Counted from the first letter of the stretch, positions 8,253 through 16,908 are shown. The stretch: DNA of 64,000 nucleotides from Paracoccaceae bacterium (GCA_027486345.1 JAIXPH010000014.1:35321-99320), one strand, 5' to 3'. Notes: generated by a model from the letters alone, not told the origin. Program-made: numbers and translations.

Positions 8253-8840
8253 ATGCGCAAGGCCGAGATCACCCGCTCCACCGCCGAGACGCAGATCAGC
8301 GTCGCCATCAACCTTGACGGCACCGGGGTCTATGACAACCAGACCGGGGTGGGGTTCTTTGACCACATGCTGGACCAACTCTCGCGCCATTCGCTGATCG
8401 ACATGACCGTGCGCGCCAAGGGCGATCTGCACATCGACGACCACCACACCGTTGAGGATGTGGGCATCGCCTTGGGCCAAGCACTCGTCCGCGCCTTGGG
8501 GGACAAGAAGGGCATCCGCCGCTATGGCCATTTCCGGCTGGCGATGGATGACGCGCAGGTGGTGGCGGCGCTGGACCTGTCGGCGCGGCCTTACCTCGTG
8601 TGGAACGTCGATTTCCCCAGTGCCAAGATCGGCACCTTCGACACCGAACTGGTGCGTGAGTTCTTTCAGGCGCTGTCAAGCCATGGCGGAATCACCCTGC
8701 ATGTGGACCGCGTGCACGGGATCAACAGCCACCACATCGCCGAGGCCACCTTCAAGGCCGTGGCGCGCGCGCTGCGGGAGGCGGTGGAGCCTGATCCGCG
8801 CATGTCGGGGGTCCTGCCCTCGACCAAAGGCGCGCTCTGA
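8253..8840 (+). CDS. hisB: Imidazoleglycerol-phosphate dehydratase
   Basis: This 195-aa enzyme catalyses the sixth step of histidine synthesis, dehydration of imidazole-glycerol phosphate to imidazole-acetol phosphate. It is the single-domain form, without the HisN phosphatase domain found in E. coli HisB. The two histidine-rich Mn-binding motifs are present: [11 protein letters not shown] with [14 protein letters not shown] in the first half, and [13 protein letters not shown] in the second. The start ATG at 8253 follows GAGGACC at a normal distance. It is followed by a double palindrome (8842-8887) and then hisH. Confidence 0.97.
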   Translation: MRKAEITRSTAETQISVAINLDGTGVYDNQTGVGFFDHMLDQLSRHSLIDMTVRAKGDLHIDDHHTVEDVGIALGQALVRALGDKKGIRRYGHFRLAMDDAQVVAALDLSARPYLVWNVDFPSAKIGTFDTELVREFFQALSSHGGITLHVDRVHGINSHHIAEATFKAVARALREAVEPDPRMSGVLPSTKGAL

Positions 8841-8841
8841 C

Positions 8842-8887
8842 GCAAATTTCTTCGAAGAAATTTGCAAGGATTTTCGAAAATCCTTGC
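8842..8887. repeat. Two fused perfect 24-bp palindromes between hisB and hisH
   Basis: Palindrome A (8842-8865) has half-site GCAAATTTCTTC and palindrome B (8864-8887) has half-site GCAAGGATTTTC. Both are perfect and uninterrupted with a TTCGAA-like centre, and they share the two bases GC at 8864-8865. The AT-rich centres contrast with the GC-rich surroundings. No T-run follows, so a simple terminator is unlikely. It could be a dispersed intergenic palindrome, an RNA hairpin pair that tunes the hisB/hisH ratio, or a protein-binding site. Confidence 0.85.
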
Positions 8888-8909
8888 ACCGATGCTGGAC
8901 CCGAACGCC

Positions 8910-9548
8910 ATGACCCTGACCGTCCTCGTCGATTATGACAGCGGCAATCTGCATTCCGCCGAAAAGGCCTTTCAGCGCATGGCGTTTGAGGGTGACGGTG
9001 GGCAGGTGCTGGTCTCTTCCCGCCCCGAGGATGTGGCGCGGGCGGATCGGATCGTGTTGCCCGGCGACGGGGCCTTCCCAGCCTGCCGCCGCGCCTTGGG
9101 GTCATATGGCGGGCTGTTTGAGGCGATTTCCGAAGGCGTGGCGCAGGGCAAGCCCTTCCTTGGCATCTGTGTCGGCATGCAGATGCTGGCGACATGGGGC
9201 CGGGAGTACGAGGACACCGCCGGTTTCGGCTGGATCGGGGGCGAGGTCGCGAAGATCACCCCGGCTGACCCAGCGCTGAAGGTGCCGCATATGGGCTGGA
9301 ATGATCTTGTGATCGACCACGCCCATCCCGTGCTGGCGGGCATCGCGACCGGGGATCACGCCTATTTCGTGCACTCTTATCAATTCCGCGTCGCCGACCC
9401 CGCGCATCTGCTCGCCCATGTCGATTACGCGGGCCCCATCACCGCCATCGTCGGGCGCGACACGATCATCGGCACGCAATTCCACCCGGAAAAATCGCAA
9501 GCCACCGGCCTCAGGCTGATCGCGAATTTCCTGCGCTGGAGGCCGTGA
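8910..9548 (+). CDS. hisH: Imidazole glycerol phosphate synthase, glutamine amidotransferase subunit
   Basis: This 212-aa class-I glutaminase releases ammonia from glutamine and channels it to HisF to make imidazole-glycerol phosphate and AICAR. The nucleophile Cys is about residue 87 in FLGICVGMQ, and the His/Glu pair is in GTQFHPEKSQ near the C-terminus. The ATG at 8910 gives the family N-terminus MTLTVLVDYDSGNLHS; an in-frame ATG at 8892 adds six residues and is less likely. Its 3' end overlaps the convergent transporter gene by 38 bp (9511-9548). Confidence 0.95.
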   Translation: MTLTVLVDYDSGNLHSAEKAFQRMAFEGDGGQVLVSSRPEDVARADRIVLPGDGAFPACRRALGSYGGLFEAISEGVAQGKPFLGICVGMQMLATWGREYEDTAGFGWIGGEVAKITPADPALKVPHMGWNDLVIDHAHPVLAGIATGDHAYFVHSYQFRVADPAHLLAHVDYAGPITAIVGRDTIIGTQFHPEKSQATGLRLIANFLRWRP

Positions 9549-10416
9549 CGGGCGACCTGCGCCCCACGGCAAACAGACCCACGGCGATCAGCGCAAACCC
9601 GGCCAAGTGGCGACGTTCCGGCACCTGATCCAGAAAGGCAACGCCCAGCAGGGTGGCGCTGACCGGGATCAGAAAGGTCACCAAGGCCAAACGCACCGCC
9701 CCGGCAGAGGCGCGAATGCGGAAAAACAGCGCATAGGCCAAGACGGTGGACAACAGGCCCAACCCGATCAGCGCGCCCCAAACCTTGAGCGTGGGCAATG
9801 CCACCGTCCACGGCGGCGAGACCCAGAGCATCACCGGCAGGATCAGAACCGCCGCACTGGCGCATTGGCCAAAGGCCACTTGCAGCGGCACAAGGCCCAG
9901 TGTCCGGAACCGCCGCCCCCAGACCCCGGCAACGCCATAAGACAGCGCCGCCGCCAGACAGGCGAGCTTGGCCCAGAGCGTGCCATCCCAGCCCCGGCCC
10001 AACATCATCACCGCCACCCCGGTAAAGCCCGCGACCAACCCCAAGGCCCGCGCCGGGGTGATTCCTTCATCATCGGTCAGAACATGCACCGCCAGCAGCG
10101 TAAACAATGGCGTCGTCGCGTTCAGGATCGCCGCCAAACCCCCGCTGATCTGGCCTTGGGCAAAGGCGAACAGCGTAAAGGGTATGGCATTGTTCAAGAC
10201 CCCCATCCCGGCCAAAGCCCGCCACGCCTCCGCGCCTCTGGGCAGTCCGGGGCCAAGGCTCAGGACAATCGCCCCCAGACAGAGCGCGCCGATCATCACC
10301 CGCGCCCAGACCACGACCAACGGCGGCAGCGCGGTCAAGGCGATTTCGACGAAAAAGAAGGACCCGCCCCACAAGAGGGACAAAAGCACCAGACGCAGCC
10401 AATCGGCGCGGGACAT
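9511..10416 (-). CDS. EamA/DMT-family membrane transporter
   Basis: This 301-aa protein has about ten hydrophobic helices arranged as two EamA halves, the DMT (drug/metabolite transporter) fold. It begins MSRADWLRLVLLSLLWGGSFFF. The loop after helix 1 (WGGSFFFVEIAL) and the fourth-helix NNAIPFTLFAFAQ are typical of RhaT/YdcZ-like EamA exporters. The substrate is unknown; homologues export amino acids or other small metabolites. The ATG at 10416 is preceded by AGGAG, so about 45 codons of upstream open frame are rejected. It lies in reverse orientation inside the his cluster and overlaps the end of hisH. Confidence 0.88.
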   Translation of the reverse strand: MSRADWLRLVLLSLLWGGSFFFVEIALTALPPLVVVWARVMIGALCLGAIVLSLGPGLPRGAEAWRALAGMGVLNNAIPFTLFAFAQGQISGGLAAILNATTPLFTLLAVHVLTDDEGITPARALGLVAGFTGVAVMMLGRGWDGTLWAKLACLAAALSYGVAGVWGRRFRTLGLVPLQVAFGQCASAAVLILPVMLWVSPPWTVALPTLKVWGALIGLGLLSTVLAYALFFRIRASAGAVRLALVTFLIPVSATLLGVAFLDQVPERRHLAGFALIAVGLFAVGRRSPVTASSAGNSRSA

Positions 10417-10660
10417 CACATGGCTCCTGTCGCAGCGGATGCAAAAGACCGCCCGGTCCACCTCGTGCCCGCCCGCAGCACCGAACGCAATCCGGAACCT
10501 GCGCCAAGCAGGGCGCTTCCTGCCGCAAACCTCGGTCAAACGGCCCGACAAGCCCTTCCCCGCCCGATGTCCCTGGGACTGAGATCCTCAGGGGGTCAAC
10601 GGGCCAGAGGGCACGCGAGCGCCCCCTGCCGACCGTCGCCAAAGGCACCACGCCGGAGGG

Positions 10661-11056
10661 TTACTTCACGCGGCTCCAGATGCCGCCATCGCGGCAGATG
10701 CCCAGAATGCAGCCCTTCACCGTCAGCGAATCTCCGCTGAGGATCATGTACGAGTTGTAGGTCTTGTCGCGGTCCGGCGACCAGACCTTGCCATCCTCGT
10801 AATTGCCATCGCCCTGAGCCATCATGTCCCAGACGATCTGTTTGCCGATATTGTCCGAGGCGACTTCCGCGCCGGTGCTGTCAAAGGCCTTGACCAGCGT
10901 GCCGCAAAAGGCGGGACCGCAGGGGGCCACGTCGATGTGGCCAAAGTTGCCATTGTCATCGGGGGCCGTCTGCCAGATGCCTTCGACCGGATCGGCGGCG
11001 AAGGCGGTGGTTGCGGCGAACAATCCGGCGGCAAGCGTCAGTGCAAAGGTTTTCAC
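10661..11056 (-). CDS. Small secreted DUF2147-type protein
   Basis: This 131-aa protein has a clear Sec signal peptide (VKTFALTLAAGLFAATTAFA, cleavage before ADPVEG) and a mature part of about 110 residues. EGIWQT near the mature start, CGPAFCGTLV, the tyrosine/aspartate-rich middle and the C-terminal GCILGICRDGGIW match the DUF2147 family of periplasmic beta-rich proteins with no established function. Four cysteines could form two disulfides in the periplasm. It starts with GTG at 11056 after a strong GGAGGAG. It is divergent from hisA. Confidence 0.82.
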   Translation of the reverse strand: MKTFALTLAAGLFAATTAFAADPVEGIWQTAPDDNGNFGHIDVAPCGPAFCGTLVKAFDSTGAEVASDNIGKQIVWDMMAQGDGNYEDGKVWSPDRDKTYNSYMILSGDSLTVKGCILGICRDGGIWSRVK

Positions 11057-11211
11057 GGGGTCTCCTCCCTGTTGAGCCCATTGGTCGCATCCTTTGTCAG
11101 CTTTTCTCGCCGCGCAAGACTGACGTTGGGTTCCTGTCGGGCCAGAGAGGTCTTGCCTGACCCGCGCCCCCATGCCAAAGCCGCGCGAAAGCGAATAGAG
11201 ACGAGGCCGCC

Positions 11212-11931
11212 ATGATCCTTTATCCCGCCATCGACCTGAAAGACGGCCAATGCGTGCGCCTCTTGCGCGGCGAGATGTCGGCGGCCACCGTCTTTGGCGA
11301 CGATCCGGCGGCGCAGGCGGCAAAGTTCGCGGCGGCGGGGTGCGAATGGCTGCATCTGGTGGACCTGAATGGCGCCTTCGCGGGTCAGCCCGTGAATGCG
11401 GCGGCGGTGGAGGCGATCCTTGCCCGCGTCAAGGTCCCCACCCAGTTGGGCGGCGGCATCCGCGATATGGCGACGATTGCGATGTGGCTGGAAAAGGGCC
11501 TGTCGCGCGTGATCCTAGGCACGGTTGCGGTGGAAAACCCTGATCTGGTGCGGCAGGCGGCGCGCGCGTTCCCCGGCAATGTCGCCGTGGGCATCGACGC
11601 CCGCAAGGGGTTTGTCGCCACCAAGGGCTGGGCCGAGGAAACCACCGTGCAGGCCACGGACCTTGCCCGGTCGTTCGAGGATGCCGGGGTCGCCGCCATC
11701 ATCTACACCGACATCGACCGCGACGGCGCGATGGGCGGCCCGAACATCGAGGCGACCGAGGCGCTGGCCCGCGCCGTGACGATCCCGGTCATTGCGAGCG
11801 GTGGCGTCAGCCGGATGGAAGACCTGATCGCCCTGCGCGATACCGGCGTGATCGCGGGCGCGATCTCTGGCCGGGCGTTTTACGATGGGGCGATTGATCT
11901 GGCCGCTGCGCTGGCGGCGTTGAAGGCATAA
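11212..11931 (+). CDS. hisA: ProFAR isomerase (5'-ProFAR to PRFAR)
   Basis: This 239-aa (beta/alpha)8-barrel catalyses the Amadori isomerisation that is the fourth step of histidine synthesis. The catalytic aspartates are Asp8 in YPAIDLKDG and the one in [14 protein letters not shown]. Phosphate-binding glycine loops LGGGIRD and ASGGVSR are also present. Its product feeds HisF/HisH. The start ATG at 11212 fits the family N-terminus MILYPAIDL. It is separated from hisH by two genes on the other strand and needs its own promoter in 11057-11211. Confidence 0.97.
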   Translation: MILYPAIDLKDGQCVRLLRGEMSAATVFGDDPAAQAAKFAAAGCEWLHLVDLNGAFAGQPVNAAAVEAILARVKVPTQLGGGIRDMATIAMWLEKGLSRVILGTVAVENPDLVRQAARAFPGNVAVGIDARKGFVATKGWAEETTVQATDLARSFEDAGVAAIIYTDIDRDGAMGGPNIEATEALARAVTIPVIASGGVSRMEDLIALRDTGVIAGAISGRAFYDGAIDLAAALAALKA

Positions 11932-12134
11932 GGCAAGGACCGAACTAGGGACGCGTCTGACCGCCGGGTGGGTGCGCCCTGCGGGCCCGTCTCCGAACTC
12001 GAAAATGGGCGGGGCGGTCGGGCGCGGCCCGGGTGTTTTGGGCACACGGGCGGTCCAGTCGCAACGCAGGATCATGGAATCGTCCAACGCGGAAGAAAGT
12101 GACAACGCCCGCCCCATCGCCTAGCCTGCCTCTC

Positions 12135-12419
12135 ATGCGCAAGTTCCTGTACCTGTTCGGCTTCGGCCTCTTGTTCCTCGGCCTTCTGCCCCTGCTGCTG
12201 GCCCTGCTCAACTATGGCGTCTCCACCGCCGCAGGCTGCGTGATCGAGGCAGGAGGCGTCGTACAGTGCGAGATCCTCGGCTTTGATGTGGGCGAGGCGC
12301 TGGGTATTGGCATCATGCTGCATTGGGTCGGCCTGATCACCCTGCCCCTTGCGGCGCTTGCCCTGGTCTTCCTCCTGTTGCTGGCGCTTGTGGACCTGAT
12401 CCGCCATCTGCGGCGCTGA
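12135..12419 (+). CDS. Small two-helix membrane protein, function unknown
   Basis: This 94-aa protein starts MRKFLYLFGFGLLFLGLLP. It has one long hydrophobic segment near residues 4-27, a short polar middle with two cysteines (AAGCVIEAGGVVQCEILGF), and a second strong helix near 60-86 ending in a basic tail (DLIRHLRR). The two cysteines lie in the loop between the helices, possibly in the periplasm. I do not recognise a family. The ATG at 12135 is chosen because it starts directly before the first helix. It lies between hisA and hisF and converges with the next membrane-protein gene. Confidence 0.6.
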   Translation: MRKFLYLFGFGLLFLGLLPLLLALLNYGVSTAAGCVIEAGGVVQCEILGFDVGEALGIGIMLHWVGLITLPLAALALVFLLLLALVDLIRHLRR

Positions 12420-12438
12420 CCGCAGCACCGGGCGGCTG

Positions 12439-13344
12439 TCAGCGCCGCACCGCCCGCCACAGCAGCCACAACCAGAGCCCGGCTCCGCCCAGCCCGGTCG
12501 CAATGGCCACCGGGATGTTCACCCCGACCCCGCCCAGCATCGCCCAGCCCGGCACAACCAGCCCGACCGTCACCCCCGGCGCGATCAAGAACAGTGCGCA
12601 GCGCGTCCATGGCAGCGGCGGGCCAAAATCCACCGCCCCGTCACCGTCCATTCCGCCGCCCAGTCGGCGCATGGCCCAAAGCGTCAGCCCCACCATGACG
12701 GGTCCAGCCAGACGGAGCGGGACCGGCGTCAGCGCCGTTCCCACCCCCCAAAGCGCGGCGACCGCTGCCGGGGCCACCCACAGCCTCCAGCGCCCCCTCG
12801 GCATCGGCCCCAACCGCGACACAAGGCCCAAGGCCAGTGCGACCCCGGCCCCGCAAAGCCCAAGGTACAGGGCCATCCGGGTCCAACCGGCCAGAACCTT
12901 CCCCTCCAGCGGCCAGTAAAGACCCCAGACCGCGCCGAACAGGCCAAGGGCGGCCAGACCCGCGACCTGTGCCGCCACGCCGCGCCGCGCCAGCGCAAAC
13001 CCGCCCCCCAGCACGCAAAGCCCGCTGATCAAGGCGTGCCAGGCCAGAGGCGTCCAGACCAGTTGCACGGGGAAGGCTTGGTACATCGTCCCGACGACGG
13101 CCCCTTCGATCCCGAAGCCCAGAAGCGCCCCACCAAGGAAGGCCGCCCGCCACCCCTTCAGCCGCGCCCAGATCACCGCCGACAGCGCCGCCCCGGCAAC
13201 CATGGAATAGGTGAGCCAGGTCAGGGCCAGTTCTACAAGGCCAAGATCAGGCGCGGGCGTGGTCCAGAACAGGTTCTCTCCCGCCCAGACCGCGATCCAG
13301 CCCAGACAGAGCGACGCCCCCAGATAGACCGCACCCTCGCGCAT
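12439..13344 (-). CDS. Polytopic membrane protein, function unknown
   Basis: This 301-aa protein is almost entirely hydrophobic, with about eight or nine predicted membrane helices joined by short basic loops (RLKGWRAAF, ALARRG, MPRGRWRLW). It is rich in Gly, Ala, Leu and Trp. No catalytic motif is visible. A long central aromatic stretch (VWGLYWPLEGKVLAGW) may be a re-entrant or periplasmic loop. The ATG at 13344 (MREGAVYLG) precedes the first helix and removes 19 upstream codons. It sits in reverse orientation between hisA and hisF. I do not recognise the family. Confidence 0.65.
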   Translation of the reverse strand: MREGAVYLGASLCLGWIAVWAGENLFWTTPAPDLGLVELALTWLTYSMVAGAALSAVIWARLKGWRAAFLGGALLGFGIEGAVVGTMYQAFPVQLVWTPLAWHALISGLCVLGGGFALARRGVAAQVAGLAALGLFGAVWGLYWPLEGKVLAGWTRMALYLGLCGAGVALALGLVSRLGPMPRGRWRLWVAPAAVAALWGVGTALTPVPLRLAGPVMVGLTLWAMRRLGGGMDGDGAVDFGPPLPWTRCALFLIAPGVTVGLVVPGWAMLGGVGVNIPVAIATGLGGAGLWLWLLWRAVRR

Positions 13345-13418
13345 CGCCGCACTCCTGCAAGCCACTGGCCCTTTCTGCCGCGCAGGGGTAGAAGGCCGCA
13401 AGCTTTCTGGTGGCCGAC

Positions 13419-14180
13419 ATGCTCAAGACCCGCATCATCCCCTGCCTCGACGTGGCCGATGGCCGCGTGGTGAAAGGTGTCAACTTCGTCAACCTGATCG
13501 ACGCGGGCGACCCGGTCGAAGCCGCGCGCGCCTATGACGCGGCGGGGGCGGATGAGCTGTGTTTCCTCGACATCCACGCCACCCACGAAAACCGTGGCAC
13601 CATGTTCGATCTGGTCACCCGCACGGCGGAACAATGCTTCATGCCGCTGACTGTCGGCGGTGGAGTGCGCACGCCCGAGGATGTGCGTGCCCTGCTGCTC
13701 GCTGGCGCGGACAAGGTCAGCTTCAACTCTGCCGCCGTGGCGGACCCCGATGTGGTTGCCCGCGCGGCGGATCGGTTTGGCTCGCAATGCATCGTCGTGG
13801 CGATCGACGCCAAGACCGTCAGCCCGGGCAAATGGGAGATTTTCACCCATGGCGGGCGCAAGCCCACCGGGATTGACGCCATCGACTTCGCCCGCACCGT
13901 GGCCGCCAAGGGGGCCGGGGAAATCCTGCTGACCAGCATGGACCGCGATGGCACGCGCGGCGGCTACAACCTGCCCCTGACCCGCGCCATCGTCGATGCG
14001 GTGGGCATCCCAGTCATCGCCTCCGGCGGGGTCGGCACGCTGGACCATCTGGTGGATGGCGTGACCAAGGGCGGGGCCTCTGCGGTGCTCGCTGCCAGCA
14101 TCTTCCACTTCGGCGAATTCACCATCGGTGAGGCCAAGGCCCATATGGCCGCCGCCGGCATCCCGATGAGGCTGCAATGA
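13419..14180 (+). CDS. hisF: Imidazole glycerol phosphate synthase, cyclase subunit
   Basis: This 253-aa (beta/alpha)8-barrel uses ammonia from HisH to convert PRFAR into imidazole-glycerol phosphate and AICAR. The catalytic aspartates are in [10 protein letters not shown] and [13 protein letters not shown]. Phosphate loops GGGVRTPED and ASGGVGT are present. The ATG at 13419 gives [12 protein letters not shown], the normal family start and the normal length of 253 residues; a GTG at 13410 would add three. Its stop overlaps the hisE start (ATGA), so the two are translationally coupled. Confidence 0.97.
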   Translation: MLKTRIIPCLDVADGRVVKGVNFVNLIDAGDPVEAARAYDAAGADELCFLDIHATHENRGTMFDLVTRTAEQCFMPLTVGGGVRTPEDVRALLLAGADKVSFNSAAVADPDVVARAADRFGSQCIVVAIDAKTVSPGKWEIFTHGGRKPTGIDAIDFARTVAAKGAGEILLTSMDRDGTRGGYNLPLTRAIVDAVGIPVIASGGVGTLDHLVDGVTKGGASAVLAASIFHFGEFTIGEAKAHMAAAGIPMRLQ

Positions 14181-14488
14181 CCGCGCTGGACCGTCTCGCC
14201 GCCACCATCGCCGCGCGCAAGGGCGCGGACCCAGACACCTCCTGGACCGCGAAACTGCTGGCCAAAGGCCCCGAGAAATGCGCCGAGAAATTCGGCGAGG
14301 AAGCGGTCGAGGCGATCATCGAAGCCGTCAAAGGCGACCGCACCAAGCTGACGGCAGAAGCGGCGGATGTGGTCTATCACCTGCTGGTCATGCTCGCCGC
14401 GCGGGATGTGACGCTGGCCGATGTGCTGGCCGAACTGGAACGCCGCGAGGGGACATCGGGCATCGCCGAAAAGGCGGCGCGCGGGTAA
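14177..14488 (+). CDS. hisE: Phosphoribosyl-ATP pyrophosphatase
   Basis: This 103-aa all-alpha enzyme hydrolyses phosphoribosyl-ATP to phosphoribosyl-AMP, the second step of histidine synthesis. The MazG-like metal motif [14 protein letters not shown] and the following [14 protein letters not shown] carry the acidic residues that bind Mg. It is a stand-alone HisE, not fused to HisI. It overlaps hisF by four bases (ATGA). Confidence 0.96.
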   Translation: MTALDRLAATIAARKGADPDTSWTAKLLAKGPEKCAEKFGEEAVEAIIEAVKGDRTKLTAEAADVVYHLLVMLAARDVTLADVLAELERREGTSGIAEKAARG

Positions 14489-14631
14489 ATCGCCGCCCCT
14501 TTCTGGCGCGTCGATGCCTTGGGCATCTGAACAAACTGGACGTGCTCAATAACCCCTAAAGCGAGATAACCTGGTCTTCTCCGGATTACCTCTGATTTCT
14601 CGACAAAGGAAAAACACCACGGTGCTTTGAG

Positions 14632-14649
14632 AATCAGATTTTTCTGATT
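14632..14649. promoter_or_regulatory. AT-rich hairpin or operator upstream of the lipoprotein gene
   Basis: AATCAGA-TTTT-TCTGATT is a perfect 7-bp inverted repeat. An earlier CTGATTTCTC (from 14602) is nearly complementary to GAGAATCAG (14629-14637), so two alternative stems share the same strand. The surrounding leader (14489-14687) is much more AT-rich than the neighbouring genes. It may bind a regulator or control the lipoprotein/barrel pair. Function is unproven. Confidence 0.4.
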
Positions 14650-14687
14650 AGCCAGAGACCTGTGTGTTCCGAGTTGAGGTGTCTTTG

Positions 14688-15272
14688 ATGGTATTGCGTC
14701 CGATTTTTATCGTCGTCGGCTTGGCCGCCCTGTCCGGCTGTGGCGGCTCTTCCGGTGGGGGAACCCCCGTGGCCCCCGCGCCCGAGGCGCCCCCGGTCTT
14801 TGCGGCGGATCGTTTCGCGACCGTCTCGGCCCAAAGCCGGGCCCTGATCCTGAAATACAACAACGCCGCGCCGACACCGGCCCTGCCCACCACCGGAAGC
14901 GCCACCTATCGCGGCACGGTCGGGTTCCACAGAACCGGCTATGTCGAAGCGGGCACCCGGCCCGAACAGATCGGCGACATCACGCTGAACACCGATTTTG
15001 CGGCCCAGACCTTCAATGGCGCCGTGCGCGGCGTGGTCACAACTTCGGACAACCCCCTGACAGGCCAAATGGATATCGTGAACGGCGCCATGGTCGGCGG
15101 GCTTCTGGTTGCGCCCGTGCAAAGCACGCTGGGCCTTGCCCCCGGCAGTGCGCCACAGAGCGGGTCCATGGTCGGGGTCATGTATGGACCGAACGCGGAA
15201 GCGGTTTCCGGGACGATCAACGCCCCCGTGGGAAGCGGACCCTCAAACGGCTTTTTCATCGCGGAACGGTGA
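14688..15272 (+). CDS. Surface or periplasmic lipoprotein with a TbpB-like beta-barrel domain
   Basis: This 194-aa lipoprotein has a signal helix and the lipobox LSGC, with lipidated Cys18. A Gly/Ser/Pro-rich tether (GGSSGGGTPVAPAPEAPP) leads to a beta-rich domain. The domain has alternating strands such as ITLNTDFAAQTFNGAVRG and the C-terminal GVMYGPNAEAVSGTI...GFF. This matches the final strands of the small eight-stranded barrel found in transferrin-binding protein B-like lipoproteins (consensus FYGP-A-E-GG). The ATG at 14688 has GAGGT eight bases upstream. It is coupled by GTGA overlap to a putative outer-membrane barrel gene. The ligand is unknown; heme, metal or host-protein binding is only a family analogy. 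Confidence 0.72.
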   Translation: MVLRPIFIVVGLAALSGCGGSSGGGTPVAPAPEAPPVFAADRFATVSAQSRALILKYNNAAPTPALPTTGSATYRGTVGFHRTGYVEAGTRPEQIGDITLNTDFAAQTFNGAVRGVVTTSDNPLTGQMDIVNGAMVGGLLVAPVQSTLGLAPGSAPQSGSMVGVMYGPNAEAVSGTINAPVGSGPSNGFFIAER

Positions 15273-16312
15273 AACGCCTCCTCTCCTTCGGCCGGTGCTG
15301 CGCGCGCGTCGCGCTGCTGTCGGTCGTGGCTTTCGGCGGCGCGGCCTTGGCGCAATCGCCGACATGGCCCTATGCCATTGCCTCCGGGTCGCAACGCCTC
15401 GCGCTGATGGCCTTGTTGCGGGATCAGCCTGCCGGTGCCGATGCGGTGACCGCAGGGCTGATCGCGGCACAGGGATTTGCACCTGACGCGGGCGCGGACC
15501 TGTCCTGGAGCGTGGTGCCCGGGGTGGCGTGGGAGGACAACCTGAACGGTGGTATTCCGGCGCAATCACTCCGGCTTTATGGCCTGAACTTCGTGATTGA
15601 TGAGGCATCCCGCGCCAAATCGGGCCTGACGCCCACCTTGTCCATGGGCATCAGCGCGCGCAAGACTTTGGCGCCCGGTGCCGTCGTGCAGGTCTATGCC
15701 TTGGCGTCGGGGGCCTATTCGCTTGACCACCATCTGGGCAAAGCCGACATCGTCATGGGGGCCTGTTCGGGCCACAGCCTCGAGGCGGATTGGTTCATGG
15801 ACATCTGCCTGCGCCAGACCCGCCGCCTGCGCGATCTGGGCAATACGACAGAGCGGCTTTACTCCGTCGGATTTGAAAAACTGCTCGCGCTGGGAAACAG
15901 CCTGCATTCCGTGACCATCCGCCCGCAGATCGAAGAGGTGGACCGTCGCGCCCGCCCGATGATCGGGATGGATTGGGTCGGCATCTACCCGGACCTCGGC
16001 ATCCTGTCGCTGTCCGTGCTGGGGGGACCCGCACCCGCCGGCTATGGCGGGGTCACGGGCTTTGCCAGCATCGGCATCAAGCGCGATCTGCTGGGGGCCG
16101 TGACGGGGGTCAGCCTGTCGGCGGAAACCGCCGCAGGGCAAAGCTATCTTGGCCTTGCGCGGGAAGATGAGACCTATACCTTACGCCTCTCGCGGCAGAT
16201 GGGCCAATGGGGCGATGCGCAGGTGGGTTATCGCAAGCGCCTGTCCAGCATTCCGGGGTTCGAGGACACGGCGTTCCTGCTGGGATTTGACTTCAAGGGC
16301 TGGGACGGCTGA
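15269..16312 (+). CDS. Putative outer-membrane beta-barrel protein, Slam-like candidate partner of the lipoprotein
   Basis: This 347-aa protein has a signal peptide (basic MKRLLSFGRCCARVALL to GGAALAQ). The rest shows many short amphipathic strands with aromatic ends, such as LYGLNFVIDEA, VVQVYALASGAYSLDHH, ETYTLRLSRQMG and TAFLLGFDFKGW. It reads as a barrel without large soluble domains. Pairing with a TbpB-like lipoprotein suggests a role like the barrel (DUF560) part of Slam, which moves such lipoproteins to the cell surface; the usual N-terminal TPR domain is not seen. It starts with GTG overlapping the lipoprotein stop, so the two are made together. Slam similarity is inferred from context and strand pattern and needs structural comparison. 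Confidence 0.55.
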   Translation: MKRLLSFGRCCARVALLSVVAFGGAALAQSPTWPYAIASGSQRLALMALLRDQPAGADAVTAGLIAAQGFAPDAGADLSWSVVPGVAWEDNLNGGIPAQSLRLYGLNFVIDEASRAKSGLTPTLSMGISARKTLAPGAVVQVYALASGAYSLDHHLGKADIVMGACSGHSLEADWFMDICLRQTRRLRDLGNTTERLYSVGFEKLLALGNSLHSVTIRPQIEEVDRRARPMIGMDWVGIYPDLGILSLSVLGGPAPAGYGGVTGFASIGIKRDLLGAVTGVSLSAETAAGQSYLGLAREDETYTLRLSRQMGQWGDAQVGYRKRLSSIPGFEDTAFLLGFDFKGWDG

Positions 16313-16317
16313 GCCGG

Positions 16318-16908
16318 TCACGCCATCCCGACATCCGTCCGCCCGCGCCGATCCGGGCGCAACGCGGCATAAAGCACATGGTTGCGCCAGCGGCCCGCGA
16401 TTTGCAGATAGCTTTGCGCGACACCTTCATATTTGAAGCCGCATTTTTCCAGCACCCCGCGCGAGGCCGCGTTTTCCGGCAGGCAGGCGGCCTCCACCCG
16501 GCTGAGGTCAAGGGCGACGAAGGCGTGATGCACCACCGACAGGATCGCCTCGCGCATGTAGCCGCGGCGCTGGAACGGCTCGCCGATCCAATAGCCCAGC
16601 GTTCCGGCCTGCGCGGGACCGCGACGGATGTTGTCGAGCGTGATCGCGCCGATCAGGGCCTGATCCTCGCGCCGGATCAGCATCAGGGGCAGCGCGGTCC
16701 CCTGCGCCTCGGCCCGGGCTGCCCAATAGACGCGGTTGGTGAAGGCGCGGCGGGTCAGGTGGTCGGCGGACCAGATCGGCTCCCACGGGGTCAGGAAGGC
16801 CTGACTGTCCGACCGCAAGGCCGACCACGCCCGCCAGTCACCATGCTGCGGCAAGCGCAGCGTCATCCGCTCGGTCTCGATGCGAACCTTGCGGCGGAAG
16901 GCCAGCAT
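16318..16908 (-). CDS. GNAT-family N-acetyltransferase (RimJ-like)
   Basis: This 196-aa acetyl-CoA-dependent transferase resembles RimJ/RimL proteins, which acetylate protein N-termini such as those of ribosomal proteins. It has the N-terminal RIETERMTLRLPQHGDW strand, the acetyl-CoA-binding loop LGYWIGEPFQRRGYMREA (pattern Q-x-x-G-x-G/A, here QRRGYM), and the later ENAASRGVLEKCGFKYEGV typical of this branch. The substrate is unknown. Its ATG overlaps the stop of the M16 peptidase gene (TAATG), so it is the distal gene of a thrC-M16-GNAT operon. Confidence 0.9.
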   Translation of the reverse strand: MLAFRRKVRIETERMTLRLPQHGDWRAWSALRSDSQAFLTPWEPIWSADHLTRRAFTNRVYWAARAEAQGTALPLMLIRREDQALIGAITLDNIRRGPAQAGTLGYWIGEPFQRRGYMREAILSVVHHAFVALDLSRVEAACLPENAASRGVLEKCGFKYEGVAQSYLQIAGRWRNHVLYAALRPDRRGRTDVGMA

